Below are positions 43,405 through 54,014 of a stretch of 64,000 nucleotides of DNA, in pieces. Within the stretch, counting starts at the first letter, position 1. Each line of letters starts with the position of its first letter. The position numbers and the translations under genes are program-made. The notes under the pieces are model-generated. The model saw nothing but the letters and a program-made list of their open reading frames with translations. It was not told where the DNA came from and ran no database searches. This DNA comes from Bemisia tabaci. Its lineage: Eukaryota > Arthropoda > Insecta > Hemiptera > Aleyrodidae. The DNA lies in assembly GCF_918797505.1 (NCBI RefSeq), contig NC_092797.1:29897372-29961371 (forward strand), read 5' to 3'.

Positions 43405-44130
43405 GCACCGTTGTATCCAGCATCAAACGAAGCAGGCTAGAGTGTTCAATTTTTTCAAACCGAGCACCTGCGGGACGGAAAACGATTAAATAAAAGTACG
43501 GCGATCATCTCTCGGGCTGTTTCCCGTTGATTGCGCTATTTCATGACAACTAGACGGGACTTGAAATTCTAATGAGGGAGTGTCGCACCACGGATAGTTT
43601 TTTCTGAGAATTTTGGAGCTCTGAAATTGAATACTTTGAACGGGAGCGAGGCGTGACTCTAATTACTGGCCGTCAGCATTTCAACGATCACAATTTCTTA
43701 TGAAATGCACTGTTCATAAACGGTATGGATTACTTTCAACTCAACCGTCACTGCAGTTGCTCATCAAGAGGATTCTGGCTAGATCTGCATACAGGTTCTC
43801 CGCAATACAACTTTCGATGTGCATTTAAACTCTGTCATTCTTTACACACAATAAATATGAAGAAGTTGATTCAAAGGCAAGAAAAGATGGATGCGCATAA
43901 ATAAGGCTTACCATAGTTCATAAGTTCATAACCCACGGTAATCCGTAGTAAAAAATCTCAGCAAGCTTACCTGAAACATAGAAAGAAAGTTTCAAATTAT
44001 GAATCCATTATCAAGGAAAACATTAAAAATTGCGAAAAAATTTAGACATTTTTAAACAAACGGAAAAGAGAAAAAAAAGTCTTCCTCTCAATTTCAGAAA
44101 AATTCTTAAACCGCAAAAACATGGAGTAGT
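43405..44130. other. Unannotated sequence
   Basis: No gene or repeat recognised. Confidence 0.35.
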
Positions 44131-44134
44131 TAAC

Positions 44135-44385
44135 ATACATAGGCGGATCCAGACACTTCAAATCAAGGGGAGGGGGTACAATGGGGACCCTCGGGGCCTC
44201 CCTCAGAAAATTTGGAATCTAATGTACAGTTTTGAGTCAGTTATGTCATGAACTATTGTCAAATGTAAGCGTCTTTCTTCCTTCCTTCTTCATCTTCTAT
44301 TTCTTCCTCCTTTTTTGGGCGAACAGAGGGGGGCATGCGCCCCTTACGCTCCCCTCCGAAATTAGATCTTAGATCCGAATCAGTT
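44135..44385. repeat. Possible degenerate repeat (AGGCGGATCCAGAC)
   Basis: CATAGGCGGATCCAGACACT followed by a G-rich block at 44166-44205, and CATGCGCCCCTTACGCTCCC near 44333, resembles old DNA elements in which a GGCGGATCC end is followed by GGGG-rich sequence. The right end is not recoverable. Tentative. Confidence 0.3.
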
Positions 44386-44389
44386 GACG

Positions 44390-44670
44390 TGACTTACTGT
44401 TCAACGAAAAGTTTTTGCGTTGACCGTTACAATATTTGGAAAACTATGACGAGAAACGAAGGATATAAATCCAGAGAGATGGCACCGACTGATGAGACTG
44501 CATCATTTGGCTGTAAAATTACAGCAGGGAATGTTTCCGAAGTTGCAACAAGTTGTAGATAAGCCGAAACGTGTTATATGGGGATGCTGGGGGGCGGGGG
44601 GGGGGGGGAGCGAAGTTGCGGACAGCGGATCACTCACCGCCTTCAGATTAAGTAGACGCCCGCCACGCCC
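44390..44670. other. Unannotated sequence with a G run
   Basis: G-rich run near 44587-44609 (GGGGCGGGGGGGGGGGGAG). No gene. Confidence 0.35.
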
Positions 44671-44676
44671 GCGTCC

Positions 44677-44907
44677 CACAGTGGATCAAATCAATGGGAG
44701 GGATAGGACAAAAGTTGGAAACTTAAACGCTTAAAACTCCGTTTATACAAAACGTTGTGTTCTGAAAGAGGTTCCATTGGTATTCTCGTGAAATTTCCTT
44801 CTCGAAGCACCCCTAGAACTTAAAAATGTGATGAAATAACCATCAAGATTCGTAGTTTTAGTCAAGAACTTCATGTCCGACCTCTCTAATTGACTCGAAC
44901 CACTGTG
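44677..44907 (+). mobile_element. Transib-like MITE, copy 3 (231 bp)
   Basis: Left end CACAGTGGATCAAATCAAT, right end in reverse complement CACAGTGGTTCGAGTCAATT. An exact 5-bp TSD, cgtcc, is at 44672-44676 and 44908-44912. ACAAAAGTT follows the heptamer after 24 bases. Interior AACTCCGTTTATACAAAA and GGTTCCATTGGTATTCTCGT match the copy at 12854 in the same orientation. Confidence 0.9.
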
Positions 44908-44912
44908 CGTCC

Positions 44913-46860
44913 TCGCGTTAACGTGCAGTGCCCGCTCCTCATTAGCGCAACTCTCCGTAATGCACTCGAACCAACATCTTGATGCAAAACGGATTGCCCG
45001 GAAATTTACACGATAAAAATGGCGTTGTTCTTGGTCGATTTGGGTTAATTTCCTTTCGGCTGCATTGATCAAAAGAATTCGGTTTTTGCTTTTGGTTTCG
45101 GAACTCATCCGAAATTTTGGTTGAGTCCAAGAATGAGGAAATTTTTCCGACCACTTGACTGGCCCCGTCGTTTGCCGGTCGCGTGACAGTTGGGAACCCA
45201 CAAGAAAATGGGACCAAACGAAGGGGAGCCCCGTGCAAAATACAGCGTTTCAGCGGTAAAATTGTCCAATTTTTCGAGGGAAATTTTTTTTTAAGTCTTT
45301 AGGGAGAGTGGTCATAAATGGTTAAGAATGGAAAAGGGCCGATTGAATTCCGGGGAAGGCTTGGAACTTTTTGCACCCCTGATAGGGTCAAGTTAGCGCT
45401 CAAGAGCCTGGGATGTTCGCAGATACGTAAACGGGCCCACATATTGCGGGTTGCATACTTCGTGAATTGTAGGCGGTTCAAGATTCCAAGAAACAAGGTC
45501 TCAACTGCCCTCACTTTGGCTCCAGGAGATAAAAAATTACGAACTTCAATGTTTCTTCCAAATTAGGCCCTCCTTTCCCCAGAAAAAAAAAAAACCTAAA
45601 ACTTTTTACGCCAAAATTCGATTTTCCCCAAGAATGTGAGTTAGTGCCTTTTCACTCTGGGGCACTGATATAAAGTTAGATAATGACGTAAACTCCGAAT
45701 GAAATTATCTTAACTCGACAAATGAAGCAAATGTCGCTGAATATAGTCAGCAACTAAAAGGCCCTCCGGCTTAGTGGGACACGTTAACAGCTGCACCTAT
45801 GTCGCCCCTCTGACGCAAGGGCGTATCTGAATTTCCACTTGAGCCCTGTTCAACATATAAACCCATGCTTTCTGGGGCTCACGCGGTCACGGAGACACGC
45901 CAGAGGAGCGGCGCTATAAACTCGCGGAGCCGAGCGATCAGAATTGCCACCTAAAAGCAGCGTAGCCGTGCGTTTGGCGAACCAGCGCTTTTAATTAAAT
46001 CCCCCTCCAATCGGCGAATTAACATTTTAATAGGCTCGATCTACCATTCCCTCTGTGCTTGTCCTAATGACGTTTTGAAACGTTAACGCCGCTGAAATGC
46101 GACCGGGCGTTAGAAGCCGACTCGGAGAGACCGTTCGACGATCACAGTCGCACGACTGAGAATATTTTTTGACTCAGGTTGTATTTTCAAAGCCAGAGAA
46201 GATTGCTATACACCCGAATTAAGATTTCATTACCGTTCATTGCATTGATTGTAAAAAAAAAAAAATTAGCTTAAGTTTACAGAAAGCTCAAATGATCACT
46301 GCTCACTGAAAGTAATTCCTACGTCACTTAAACTGATCTCAACTTATCGTCACAGCCAAGGTCCTGTTGAACTGAAACTGACTTTTGAGTCCTCCAAGAC
46401 TCAAAATGATTTAAAAGATGCTGCATTGAAGATATGAGCAAACCTAAGTTGGTTAAGCTGCTCTTGAAGTCCTAAAAGTTATATTCGAGTTAACTTTTCG
46501 CGTCATTTGCATCGTGGCTATAGAGATAGGCTTCACCTACGTTTAGGTGACGGTGACTTTCAAGGACTATCATAGTTGAAATGAAAAACTGAACTCTGTT
46601 TACAGACGGCCAGAATTGTAAAATTCTGTCTTGGGTCTCGTCGAAAAAAAGGATACGAAGTTTAACTGCAAGTCTATCTGATTTTAGATCCGGGTAGACT
46701 TTAGAATGAAGATAATCTAAGCTCTGGTAGCATTTACCACGCAGGAGAGATATTTTTTTAGAATAAGACGCGTAGTATCAGGACTGGACGGTCTACCGGG
46801 GTCCAATATCAGTCCGTTCAGCTTACTTTTTTAGGTGACAGGAAATTTCATGGATACAGC
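44913..46860. other. Unannotated stretch with a possible MITE fragment
   Basis: About 1.9 kb without a gene. The part 45795-45890 (CTGACGCAAGGGCGTATCTG, GAGCCCTGTT, AACCCATGCTTTC, GGGGCTCAC) resembles the 122-bp element at 51658 and may be a diverged fragment of it. Confidence 0.4.
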
Positions 46861-46864
46861 AACA

Positions 46865-47116
46865 CTGCGTGCTAAGGAAGAACGCCGTATGAACCTTCAG
46901 GCGTTGTCAAATTTCTTTTGATGAAACACGAATTTCCTGGTAAATTTGTGAAAATTTTGCTTCCAATTTTTCAGATAATTTTGTTCGCAATTTTACATTA
47001 AGTTTCTGAAAAATCCAAGGAAAAATATTCATGACTTTTCTTAAAATTAAACATTTTACCGAAGGAAATTGGGCAACTCTCGAATGACCATACAGCGTTC
47101 TTCCTTAAAACGGCAG
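46865..47116 (+). mobile_element. CTGCCGTGC-type MITE, copy 4 (252 bp)
   Basis: It begins CTGCGTGCTAAGGAAGAACG and ends GCGTTCTTCCTTAAAACGGC-AG. Flanking 4-mers are aaca and aata (3 of 4). The interior is very close to the copy at 16818 (TTTCCTGGTAAATTTGTGAA, CAATTTTTCAGATAATTTTG, GCAACTCTCGAATGACCATA). Confidence 0.87.
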
Positions 47117-47119
47117 AAT

Positions 47120-47708
47120 AGGTGATGAGAGAATCCTCTCGATTGAAGTATGACTTTTCCTTAGACTTTGATCAGAAAAATGCTTTTTTGCACAGGTGTT
47201 AAAAACATGACGGGGCAACTCGATTCTAGGAGTGCGGTTCAAATCTGAGACAGCGATGTTAGTGGTTTGGGAGTGAATGTGTGAAAAAATTAAAATGATT
47301 CGGCTTTGGTCTCGACCGCCTCGTGCCTCTACGCAATGGACACCGGGCAACGAGGACGCTGATGACTTCACCCCTCCCCCCTCGCACGCCCCCTCCGATG
47401 CCCCCACCATAATTAAATTCATGGCTTCATCCGCAGCCGCTGTATCGGCGCTGAGCCGCGTTGGATGTTGTAGGGGCTGAGTTGCGCTCTCTTTGAGATG
47501 AAGGGGTCACCAGGTTCCCACGTGTCAGTGATAAGGCTACCCATGTCCCCTAAGGTCGACCAGGTCCGGTTAGCAGGTCTCCTTGCCCCCTCCCCCCCCC
47601 CTTCCGCCCCCTGCCGAGGCCCCGGCCCCCCGTACCCCGCACCCACCGTTGCGCACTCCGCCACCAACACCACGGCCGCGACCACCGCATCTCTTGCTTC
47701 ATCTCTGG
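47120..47708. other. Unannotated sequence, GC-rich in its second half
   Basis: GC-rich from 47560 to 47700, with a CCCCCTCCCCCCCCCC run near 47586-47602. Frames there are Pro/Ala-rich. No gene recognised. Confidence 0.4.
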
Positions 47709-47713
47709 CGACG

Positions 47714-47939
47714 CACAGTGGTCACGACGCAATCAGAGAGGTCGGACATAGAATTTTTGACTAAAACTGTAAATTTGGATGTTTATTTCGTCACATTTTA
47801 AACTGTTAGGGTTGCTCCTTGAAGAAAATTTCACGAGGCAACCGATAAAACCACTTTCAGAACTTCAAAGTTTTGTATAAATGGAGTTATAAGCGTCCCA
47901 AATTTTGTCCGACCTCTCCCATTGACTCGAGCCACTGTG
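47714..47939 (-). mobile_element. Transib-like MITE, copy 4 (226 bp, inverted)
   Basis: Left end CACAGTGGTCACGACGC, right end in reverse complement CACAGTGGCTCGAGTCAATG. An exact 5-bp TSD, cgacg, is at 47709-47713 and 47940-47944. From the right end, ACAAAATTT follows the heptamer after 24 bases. The interior is the reverse complement of the other three full copies. Confidence 0.9.
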
Positions 47940-47944
47940 CGACG

Positions 47945-48328
47945 ACGACGAATAAGCGGCGCGGCTCAAGCTCATCGTTTGTAACCAGTTTTCAGCTTTG
48001 GCGTCGCCGTCGTCCAGCCGTAATTCACCGTCGCTTCGAACAGGTACCACGCATACTGCCCAACTTCTCGAGTTGGAGATTTTTCGGGGACTCATCGACA
48101 TATACCGATGACAGCTCTTATGAAAAAGCTCAGTCAGAAGTTCAACATGCCTCGCGCATATTTCTGTAAAGACTCAAAAATTATAAAGATGAAATTTAAT
48201 ATGAGGAGACCCGTTTATAATGCGCTTATTAAAACACTTAGAGTGAGTAAATATTCGTCAATTTTAATTGTTCATCCGTCTTCTAGCTTTCGGACTCGCG
48301 TGTAAGTTGATTAATTATCAAAAAGGAC
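47945..48328. other. Unannotated sequence
   Basis: Nothing recognised. Confidence 0.35.
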
Positions 48329-48336
48329 TCTACGTA

Positions 48337-49231
48337 CAGGGCCAGATTCACCTACTTGCCGCTCATGAGGCCGCCTATATTTTGCCGCCCCCTCCTCATT
48401 CGTTTTGAAATTCGATAAAAACCATCAAATGAACGTGCCAGCGGGAGAAGGGTGCATTAGACGCATTTACTCGTGTTGAACACATTTTTTGGGGATGCCC
48501 TGTCAACACTACTAGCAAAAGTTCACGAAACTTTGCGCGAAAGTTAAGTTCCGTAAACCTATCTCTGTGTGGACAAGGCCTTCTATTCATAAGAAATGAA
48601 CGAACAAATTATGAAAGAACAAACATAGATGTAGTTTAATGATTTTAACTTCCGCCGCCGCGCCACGCCGCGCAGATTGCACTGTGTTTGACGCAATGCG
48701 TGAAGTATTCGCGCAGTCTTGTAGGCGCTATGTGTTTCACGCTGACAGCACTGTGTTTGGCGCAATGCGTGAAGTATTCATGCATTCTTGTAGGCGCTAT
48801 CCGTTTCACGCTGACTGTAATGACCGCACTGTGCTTGATGCAATGCGTGAAGTATTCGTGCAGTCTTGTAGGCGCTAATATGTGTTACATGTCGATCGCC
48901 GCGCCGAGGGCTTCTCCTTTTCATCTCAAGTCCTCGTTATCATTTCTCTCTAAGTCGCGCCGTTCCAGGCCAAATTGCGAGTTTGGTCTCTCTCTATAAC
49001 TCGACTTATTGAAGGTGCTATCTCTTGTATCACTAAGAGACGACAAAATTAAAAATTACTGTACTCTCAGGAAATGAGAGATTTTGCTGACTTTTCTCGT
49101 TTTTAATTTTGTTTTTATTAATCCGATTTTTTTATATACCTACACTTTAAAAAATTGCACATTTTTGCCACCCTTTAGATTTGCCGCCATGGGCCGCGGC
49201 CCATGTGGCCACCCCCTTTAATCCGGCCCTG
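48337..49231 (+). mobile_element. Non-autonomous hAT-type element, 895 bp
   Basis: Ends CAGGGCCAGATT and AATCCGGCCCTG with an exact 8-bp TSD, tctacgta, at 48329-48336 and 49232-49239. Both subterminal regions match the 651-bp element at 2981 in inverted orientation (GGGCCGCGGCCCATG at the right end, GCCGCCCCCTCCTCATTCG at the left). The longer size comes from extra sequence at 48480-48650 and a third internal tandem unit. Overlapping frames of 79-103 codons on + come from the tandem repeats. Confidence 0.95.
48673..48883 (+). repeat. ~70-bp tandem repeat inside the hAT-type element, 3 units
   Basis: Each unit has CACTGTGTTTG.CGCAATGCG, TGAAGTATTCGTGCAGTCTT and GTAGGCGCTAT, ending in TTTCACGCTGAC. 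Units start at about 48678, 48750 and 48827. The sister element at 2981 holds two units in inverted orientation. Subterminal tandem repeats in hAT elements can be transposase-binding sites; that role here is inference. Confidence 0.88.
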
Positions 49232-49248
49232 TCTACGTATGATCACTG

Positions 49249-49448
49249 CATGAGACTAAAGAATTCATTTACCAAATTTAACATAGAAATTCAATACATC
49301 AAAGGCAGGGGTTTTTCAAAGGAAAAATATCGCATTCGAGTGCAGTTTCGATATCAATATCGAGTGCGAGATTTTGCCTCTGAAACCCTCTGCCTCTAAT
49401 ACGTTGAATTTCTTTTGAAATTTAGTATATTAATTCTTTAGTCTCATG
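49249..49448. mobile_element. Foldback element with ~95-bp arms (200 bp)
   Basis: CATGAGACTAAAGAATT at the left is paired by its complement at the right, and pairing continues through CAAATTT, AGAAATTCAA, AGGCAG and TCGCATTCGA to a centre GATATCAATATC near 49353-49364. There is essentially no loop. It starts ten bases after the TSD of the hAT-type element. No TSD of its own found. Confidence 0.85.
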
Positions 49449-49464
49449 ACAACAGAACTGCGAT

Positions 49465-49465
<1 letters not shown>

Positions 49466-49504
<39 letters not shown>
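49466..49504 (+). repeat. 39-base poly-A run
   Basis: Uninterrupted A run. It is not preceded by recognisable retrotransposon sequence, so I do not call it a LINE or SINE tail. Confidence 0.9.
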
Positions 49505-49507
<3 letters not shown>

Positions 49508-50270
49508 GCAAAGTTCGGAACTTTCAGGCTCCCTTTCCCACAAAAACCGAGATGCGCTGCTTTGAAATTCAAATTATGAATAATTCCGAGCAAGACACAT
49601 ACATTGTTGTATTATACAGTTTCCATGCAAGCCAACTAGGCTCATGATATTGCTATTTTATGAAACGGGTCATAGCATGCAGGTTGTCAGTCGCTTGCAA
49701 CAATGAATGTGTGCATATTGCCGCGACCGGCGCTCAGCGATTATGAGTAGCACCCAGGTCCCCGGGCCCCTTCCCACTAAACCCCTCCTCCTCCCCAACG
49801 GCTACCGCACCCACCCCTCCATTCACCGGAGTCATCCCGCTTGAAATCCCGACGAAACTCCCAAGGAGGCAGTCGACTGAATCCGCCTCTTCCACCCACC
49901 TTCTTGTGTAAACACTAGCAAAATGTCCGTGACTGGAGTCACGGGTCTAGAGGCCGCTAAAATTTCTACAACTCCGAAAAAATGGTGGTAGGGGAGCAAG
50001 ACATGCCATACAAAAAAAATGATAAAATCGATAGAAAAATTAGTTGTGGGGAGAGGGTGATGGAGCTAGAAAAATTAGCCGCGGGTGGGGGGTGAAACTC
50101 GATTCATCTCATAAAAGTTGTAAATCATTATCATCAGAAGTAGATCAAATGTGGATGATAGTCGACTGGAAATTTGAAACATGTTTCAAATTCTTAGAGC
50201 ATTTTTTCTTTATAAAACTTCGTCTGCTTTCAGAAATTTTACTCGAAACCTTGCAATGATTTTAGGTGAT
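49505..50270. other. Unannotated sequence
   Basis: No gene or repeat recognised. Confidence 0.35.
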
Positions 50271-50274
50271 GCTA

Positions 50275-50480
50275 CAATGTAGTTCTTTCATGTGTCAAGG
50301 ATTTGCGGTTCAAGTACTAAACTTATGTAAAATTTTGCGAGAAACAAGATGGTACAACTGGTTTTCTCTGTAAGCAATTCCCAAGCTCAAAAAAAGCACT
50401 CAGTGCTCAGGTCGTAATGGAGGGGACATCTCATGCTACGTTTAGAGTCCATCTCTATATACCTTGTCAAAATCTCCATT
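50275..50480. mobile_element. Large foldback element, single degraded arm
   Basis: Follows the left-arm order of the elements at 22740 and 54160: GTGTCAAGGATTTGCGG, TTATGTAAAATTTTGCGAGA, AACAAGATGGTAC, TTCCCAAGCTCAAAAAAAGC, CATCTCATGCTACG, AGAGTCCATCTC. Identity is clearly lower and the second arm is absent. Confidence 0.75.
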
Positions 50481-50484
50481 CACA

Positions 50485-50685
50485 TTTTCATTTTTGTAGA
50501 GGAACGCTCATCATGAACATTCTCGGACATCTTGATTCGATATTGGAATCTGAGGATTGGCGTTGACATTTTCTCCATCAGAGGGTTGGCTGCCCTTTTG
50601 GGCCCCAAGAGCTCCATATTTCGACATGTCTGTACTCTCCTGTATAGGTATTCTAGTTGTTGAACCCGATGGAAATGTATCGATC
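50485..50685. other. Unannotated sequence
   Basis: Nothing recognised. Confidence 0.3.
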
Positions 50686-50689
50686 TCGC

Positions 50690-51245
50690 GCTACGTGGCA
50701 ATGCGGTCAAGACGGACCCGGGACGGAGGGCAAGCCTCGGATAGGCCGGGGCAGGGGCCAGGACCCGGGAAGATCTCCGGCTCGCGGACGAGGGAACGAG
50801 GCCCCGCACGGCGGCTCGGGGCCCGGGCAGAGAGGCCGCTGCCACCGCCGGTCGGGTCCACCGGTTCGCCGACTCGGTCCGCGGTCCGCCGGTTCGCCCA
50901 CCATCGGTGGTCTCATCATGTCATCCGTTCGCACGCTGCACGCTCACACTTCGGACACGCACAAATTTGATACCTGCCGATGCCCGATCCCCATCGCCCC
51001 CCCGGGTCCCCCATCGCCCCCTCGGAACCCACGGCCGCGGCGTATCATCCGCACTCGCTGCCCCCGCTACTTACAACTCGCTCCCTTTCCATCCCCCCCA
51101 CCCACCTCCCGCCGCGTCGGGCCGGGCTCCGTCCCAAACGTCCGACTCTCCTCCGGACTCCCGGGTCCCTTCGCCTCGCCTTCCTCGTCCAACGGTTCGT
51201 CCTCTCCCCCGGTGCTCCTCGCATACCCGATCGGATCTGATTTGA
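50690..51245. other. GC-rich island
   Basis: The longest strongly GC-rich segment, G-rich at first and C-rich after about 50980. A 202-codon + frame (50657-51265) and several others overlap it; they are Pro/Arg/Ser/Gly-rich and mutually overlapping, with no motif. CpG-island promoter or 5' exon is possible but unsupported. Confidence 0.45.
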
Positions 51246-51249
51246 ATAA

Positions 51250-51650
51250 CCCGATTCGTCTTTGAAACATCCGCAGGATTATTGCCGTTGATTGGATGGA
51301 CTTATCGAAGCAGGTTATTGATCCAAAGATAAGTGGGAGGGGGGCTATGGTAGAGAAATATCTACTGGAGATCGGAATAAGTGTTGAATTTTCAGTCACC
51401 GTTTGAGTTCCTTTCCCACGAGTTCAACGTGTCGAGGAGTGAATTTGCAGTTAAATTCAGGGGGATGGGATTCGTTCGGATAGTGAGAGTGGATGAAAGG
51501 AAATCGAAAAATGTCGAAGGATCAGTAAAAAAAACCACTGAAACTGAAATAATCAACTTCAAGTAGATGGATGTAACAATTCCTAGTTAAGAGGGATAGG
51601 AGGAATGAGCCAAATACCTCCAAGAAAACACCCTTACACCTTGCATGTAA
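51250..51650. other. Unannotated sequence
   Basis: Nothing recognised. Confidence 0.3.
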
Positions 51651-51657
51651 GTCTATT

Positions 51658-51779
51658 CGTCGCCTACCTGACATAAGGGCGTAACTACACTCTGCAATAA
51701 ACCCTGTCTCCCATACGTTTCAATGGTTTTCCGGGCTCATCTCAATGGGTAGTTTTGCCCTTATGTCAGCCAAGTGACG
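51658..51779. mobile_element. Short MITE with ~31-bp inverted ends (122 bp)
   Basis: Left CGTCGCCTACCTGACATAAG then GGCGTAACTAC; right, in reverse complement, CGTCACTTGGCTGACATAAG then GGCAAAACTAC. The direct repeat tatt flanks it at 51654-51657 and 51780-51783. A possible diverged relative is at 45795-45890. Superfamily not assigned. Confidence 0.85.
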
Positions 51780-51784
51780 TATTG

Positions 51785-52670
51785 ATACTTGGAATAAAAT
51801 AAGGGTAAAAAAAGGGTGGGAGTGGATAAAACGAGTCAAACTTGATCCGAATCTTCAAAAATGTCTACTTTTACGTAAAAATTTTGAAAATATCCCTTCT
51901 TTACAAAATAACTTTATAAATATTTACCACACTCAGAGCCCTAAAAAACTTTCCCTAGGTGGTCGTTTTGATGGATATTCTCATTCTTAATTAGTAAAAG
52001 CCATCATTAAAAATTCGTATTCTTTACCACGACGTGCAGTATGACACATATTTGAATTTTTGTTCGAATCCTAAAAGTGCCCATAAATCGTAAAAAAGGG
52101 TTCGTGCATGACAACAGGAGTGCGACCTCAAAATTCGAAAAAAAAAGTCTAGTAGCTGAAATAATGGAACGAATTGATGCGATATATCGCACGTCGCTCT
52201 GACACAAAAAATGGCGACCGTCGAATCTCCTTAAATCGTAAATGGTTACTTTTTTCAAAAGCAAGTCAACAATGAAGGGTAGAGTGGGAGGCTCAGATCC
52301 CCCTACCCAAACCACCTCAAAGCACCGATGACTTTATACATAAACTTTAAGGCGCATGAGGCATGGGAGCAAAAATTGATTCCTCGGGCATGAGAATGTA
52401 ATCTGGCGAACATGAGACGTATCTGCTTGATGACTGGTCAAAGGCAGGGTGACCGGAAACCCGAGCCGATATTGCGGAGGAGAGAGTCGGTCGAAAAATC
52501 TCCATTTTCCCGAGTCGAACCCGGTCACGGGGCCGACTGCGGGACGCGGCAACCAGGGGGCAAGTGTGACGAGAGCCACGGATTCGAGGAATGTCAATGC
52601 GAGAGACTGATAGACTCGTGGACAAGAGGAGTAAGGAATCGGGCCGGGCAAAGGGGTTGAGTGCCCGGAG
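51785..52670. other. Unannotated stretch
   Basis: No gene or repeat recognised in about 0.9 kb. On the minus strand GGGTTCGACTCGG at 52512-52524 resembles a tRNA B box, but the surroundings do not fold as a tRNA by eye. Confidence 0.4.
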
Positions 52671-52679
52671 CATGATGCT

Positions 52680-52870
52680 TCGAGATGATCCGGGGGGGGG
52701 GGGGGTCGGGGGAGGGGGGAGTCTGGAGGAGTGCATTTGTATGCAAGGAGCAGCGCTGCGCTGAGCGCAACAAGTCCCCGCGACCCGCGACAACACCGCG
52801 GCGCGCTTCAAGCGGCGAGCGCCGCGCTCGAGCCCTCCAGCAGCCCTTAAACCGCTCCTGCTCAACCCCC
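52680..52870. other. GC-rich island with a 15-base G run
   Basis: G run at 52692-52706, then CAGCGCTGCGCTGAGCGC-type sequence around 52751-52830. No gene. Confidence 0.4.
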
Positions 52871-52874
52871 CGAC

Positions 52875-53515
52875 TAAACACTGAGTCGTGCCATTCTACG
52901 TCACAACCGGTGAGGATCATCCGACTGCTGAGTTTCTCCGAGTTTATCTAGAATTTCGTCATCTTCTCAAAATGTACGACGAGGAACGCTTGGGGAAGTT
53001 GATCCTCTCTGGTATTATGAGAATTGAATTTGATATCGTAGCGGGGCATGAATAATTTTGATTGCTATGCGCGATTCATACCGCGAATTCCGCTCTTTTA
53101 ACTCGGACGAAGATGATGCATCGACATCAGAATGAATAGTGGATAATACTTTCGGATCCATCACGGGAAACGAGCCAATCAGCGTATTCATTTTGTCCGT
53201 GTGCAAGTGAACGTTCAATTATTGCTTATCATTTAAATTAGCATATATCATGTAAATATACCAAAATAGAATTTTCAAGAGAGAAAAATTTCACTGTTAG
53301 CAAAAAATTCAAATTTATCACCACAATTTATATCCACATCAACGTGTGTTTCTTTAAAATGCCTGTAATCCCCTCTCTTTGAAGAACAATCATGTTTTCA
53401 AAAAGGAATATGAAGTTTTCTCTGTGTAAAAATATGAGGAGGAAAAACAAGATTTATTGTCTTCACAAATTGAGGGAACAATGCGCTATAAACTGGTTAA
53501 ATCTTCGGCCAGCGC
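52875..53515. other. Unannotated AT-rich sequence
   Basis: Nothing recognised. Confidence 0.35.
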
Positions 53516-53519
53516 AGAG

Positions 53520-53680
53520 TGTGGTTGCGGCGTTGATGGCAACGCAAAATCTCGATGCAACTATTCGAGCATAATGGATGTCCGTGTTGCATATGCAATG
53601 GATTGAAGGCGCGCTTAATTTTTGTACGTTCATGACGACACGCGGCGCGCTGCCTCAGCGCAGCGCGAATGGGTATAGGT
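53520..53680 (+). repeat. GCGCC-type repeat, diverged copy
   Basis: AACGCAAAATCTCGATGCAA, CTATTCGAGCATAATGGATG and TCCGTGTTGCATATGCAATG then GATTGAAGGCGCGC match the copy at 27185 in order. Followed by a GC-rich CGGCGCGCTGCCTCAGCGCA block. Confidence 0.65.
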
Positions 53681-53789
53681 AGAGACACGCACAACGACGT
53701 TGTTTTGTGCCATTTTGATACTAATAACTTCACTTTAAAACGGACTGTGCTGTGGCGCCTCTTGTAAGAAATTTTTTGAGAAAAAATAT

Positions 53790-53887
53790 GAAGACATTTG
53801 AAGCTGCTACATTTTGTATTGACGAAAATACAAGTTTAGAAGTTTCAACATCATGTCCGAGCTCTCCCGTTGACCCGCTCCACTGCG
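53790..53887 (-). mobile_element. Transib-like MITE fragment (one end)
   Basis: The right end is GAGCTCTCCCGTTGACCCG then CTCCACTGCG, followed by cgacg, matching the family end with CACTGTG mutated to CACTGCG. Interior AAGTTTAGAAGTTTCAACAT is shared. The other end is not recognisable. Confidence 0.6.
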
Positions 53888-54014
53888 CGACGGCGACGCT
53901 TCTTCTGACGAAGCTATTTCTCAACGCGACTTTAATGGGTCTCGGGTCTCAGGTGGAGGACCGTGGGCCGTGGGCCGAGGGTCCAACAGCGGTGACGACG
54001 GTCGGGGTCCTCCA

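Noticed and set aside
49466..49504. Poly-A run as a retrotransposon tail
   Set aside because: No recognisable LINE or SINE sequence precedes it and no duplication flanks it.
50657..51265. 202-codon + strand frame in a GC island
   Set aside because: Pro/Arg/Ser/Gly-rich, overlaps several frames on both strands, has no motif, and lies exactly in GC-rich sequence where stop codons are scarce by composition.
52512..52524. Second B-box-like word, GGGTTCGACTCGG, on the minus strand
   Set aside because: The flanks do not form acceptor or anticodon stems by eye.
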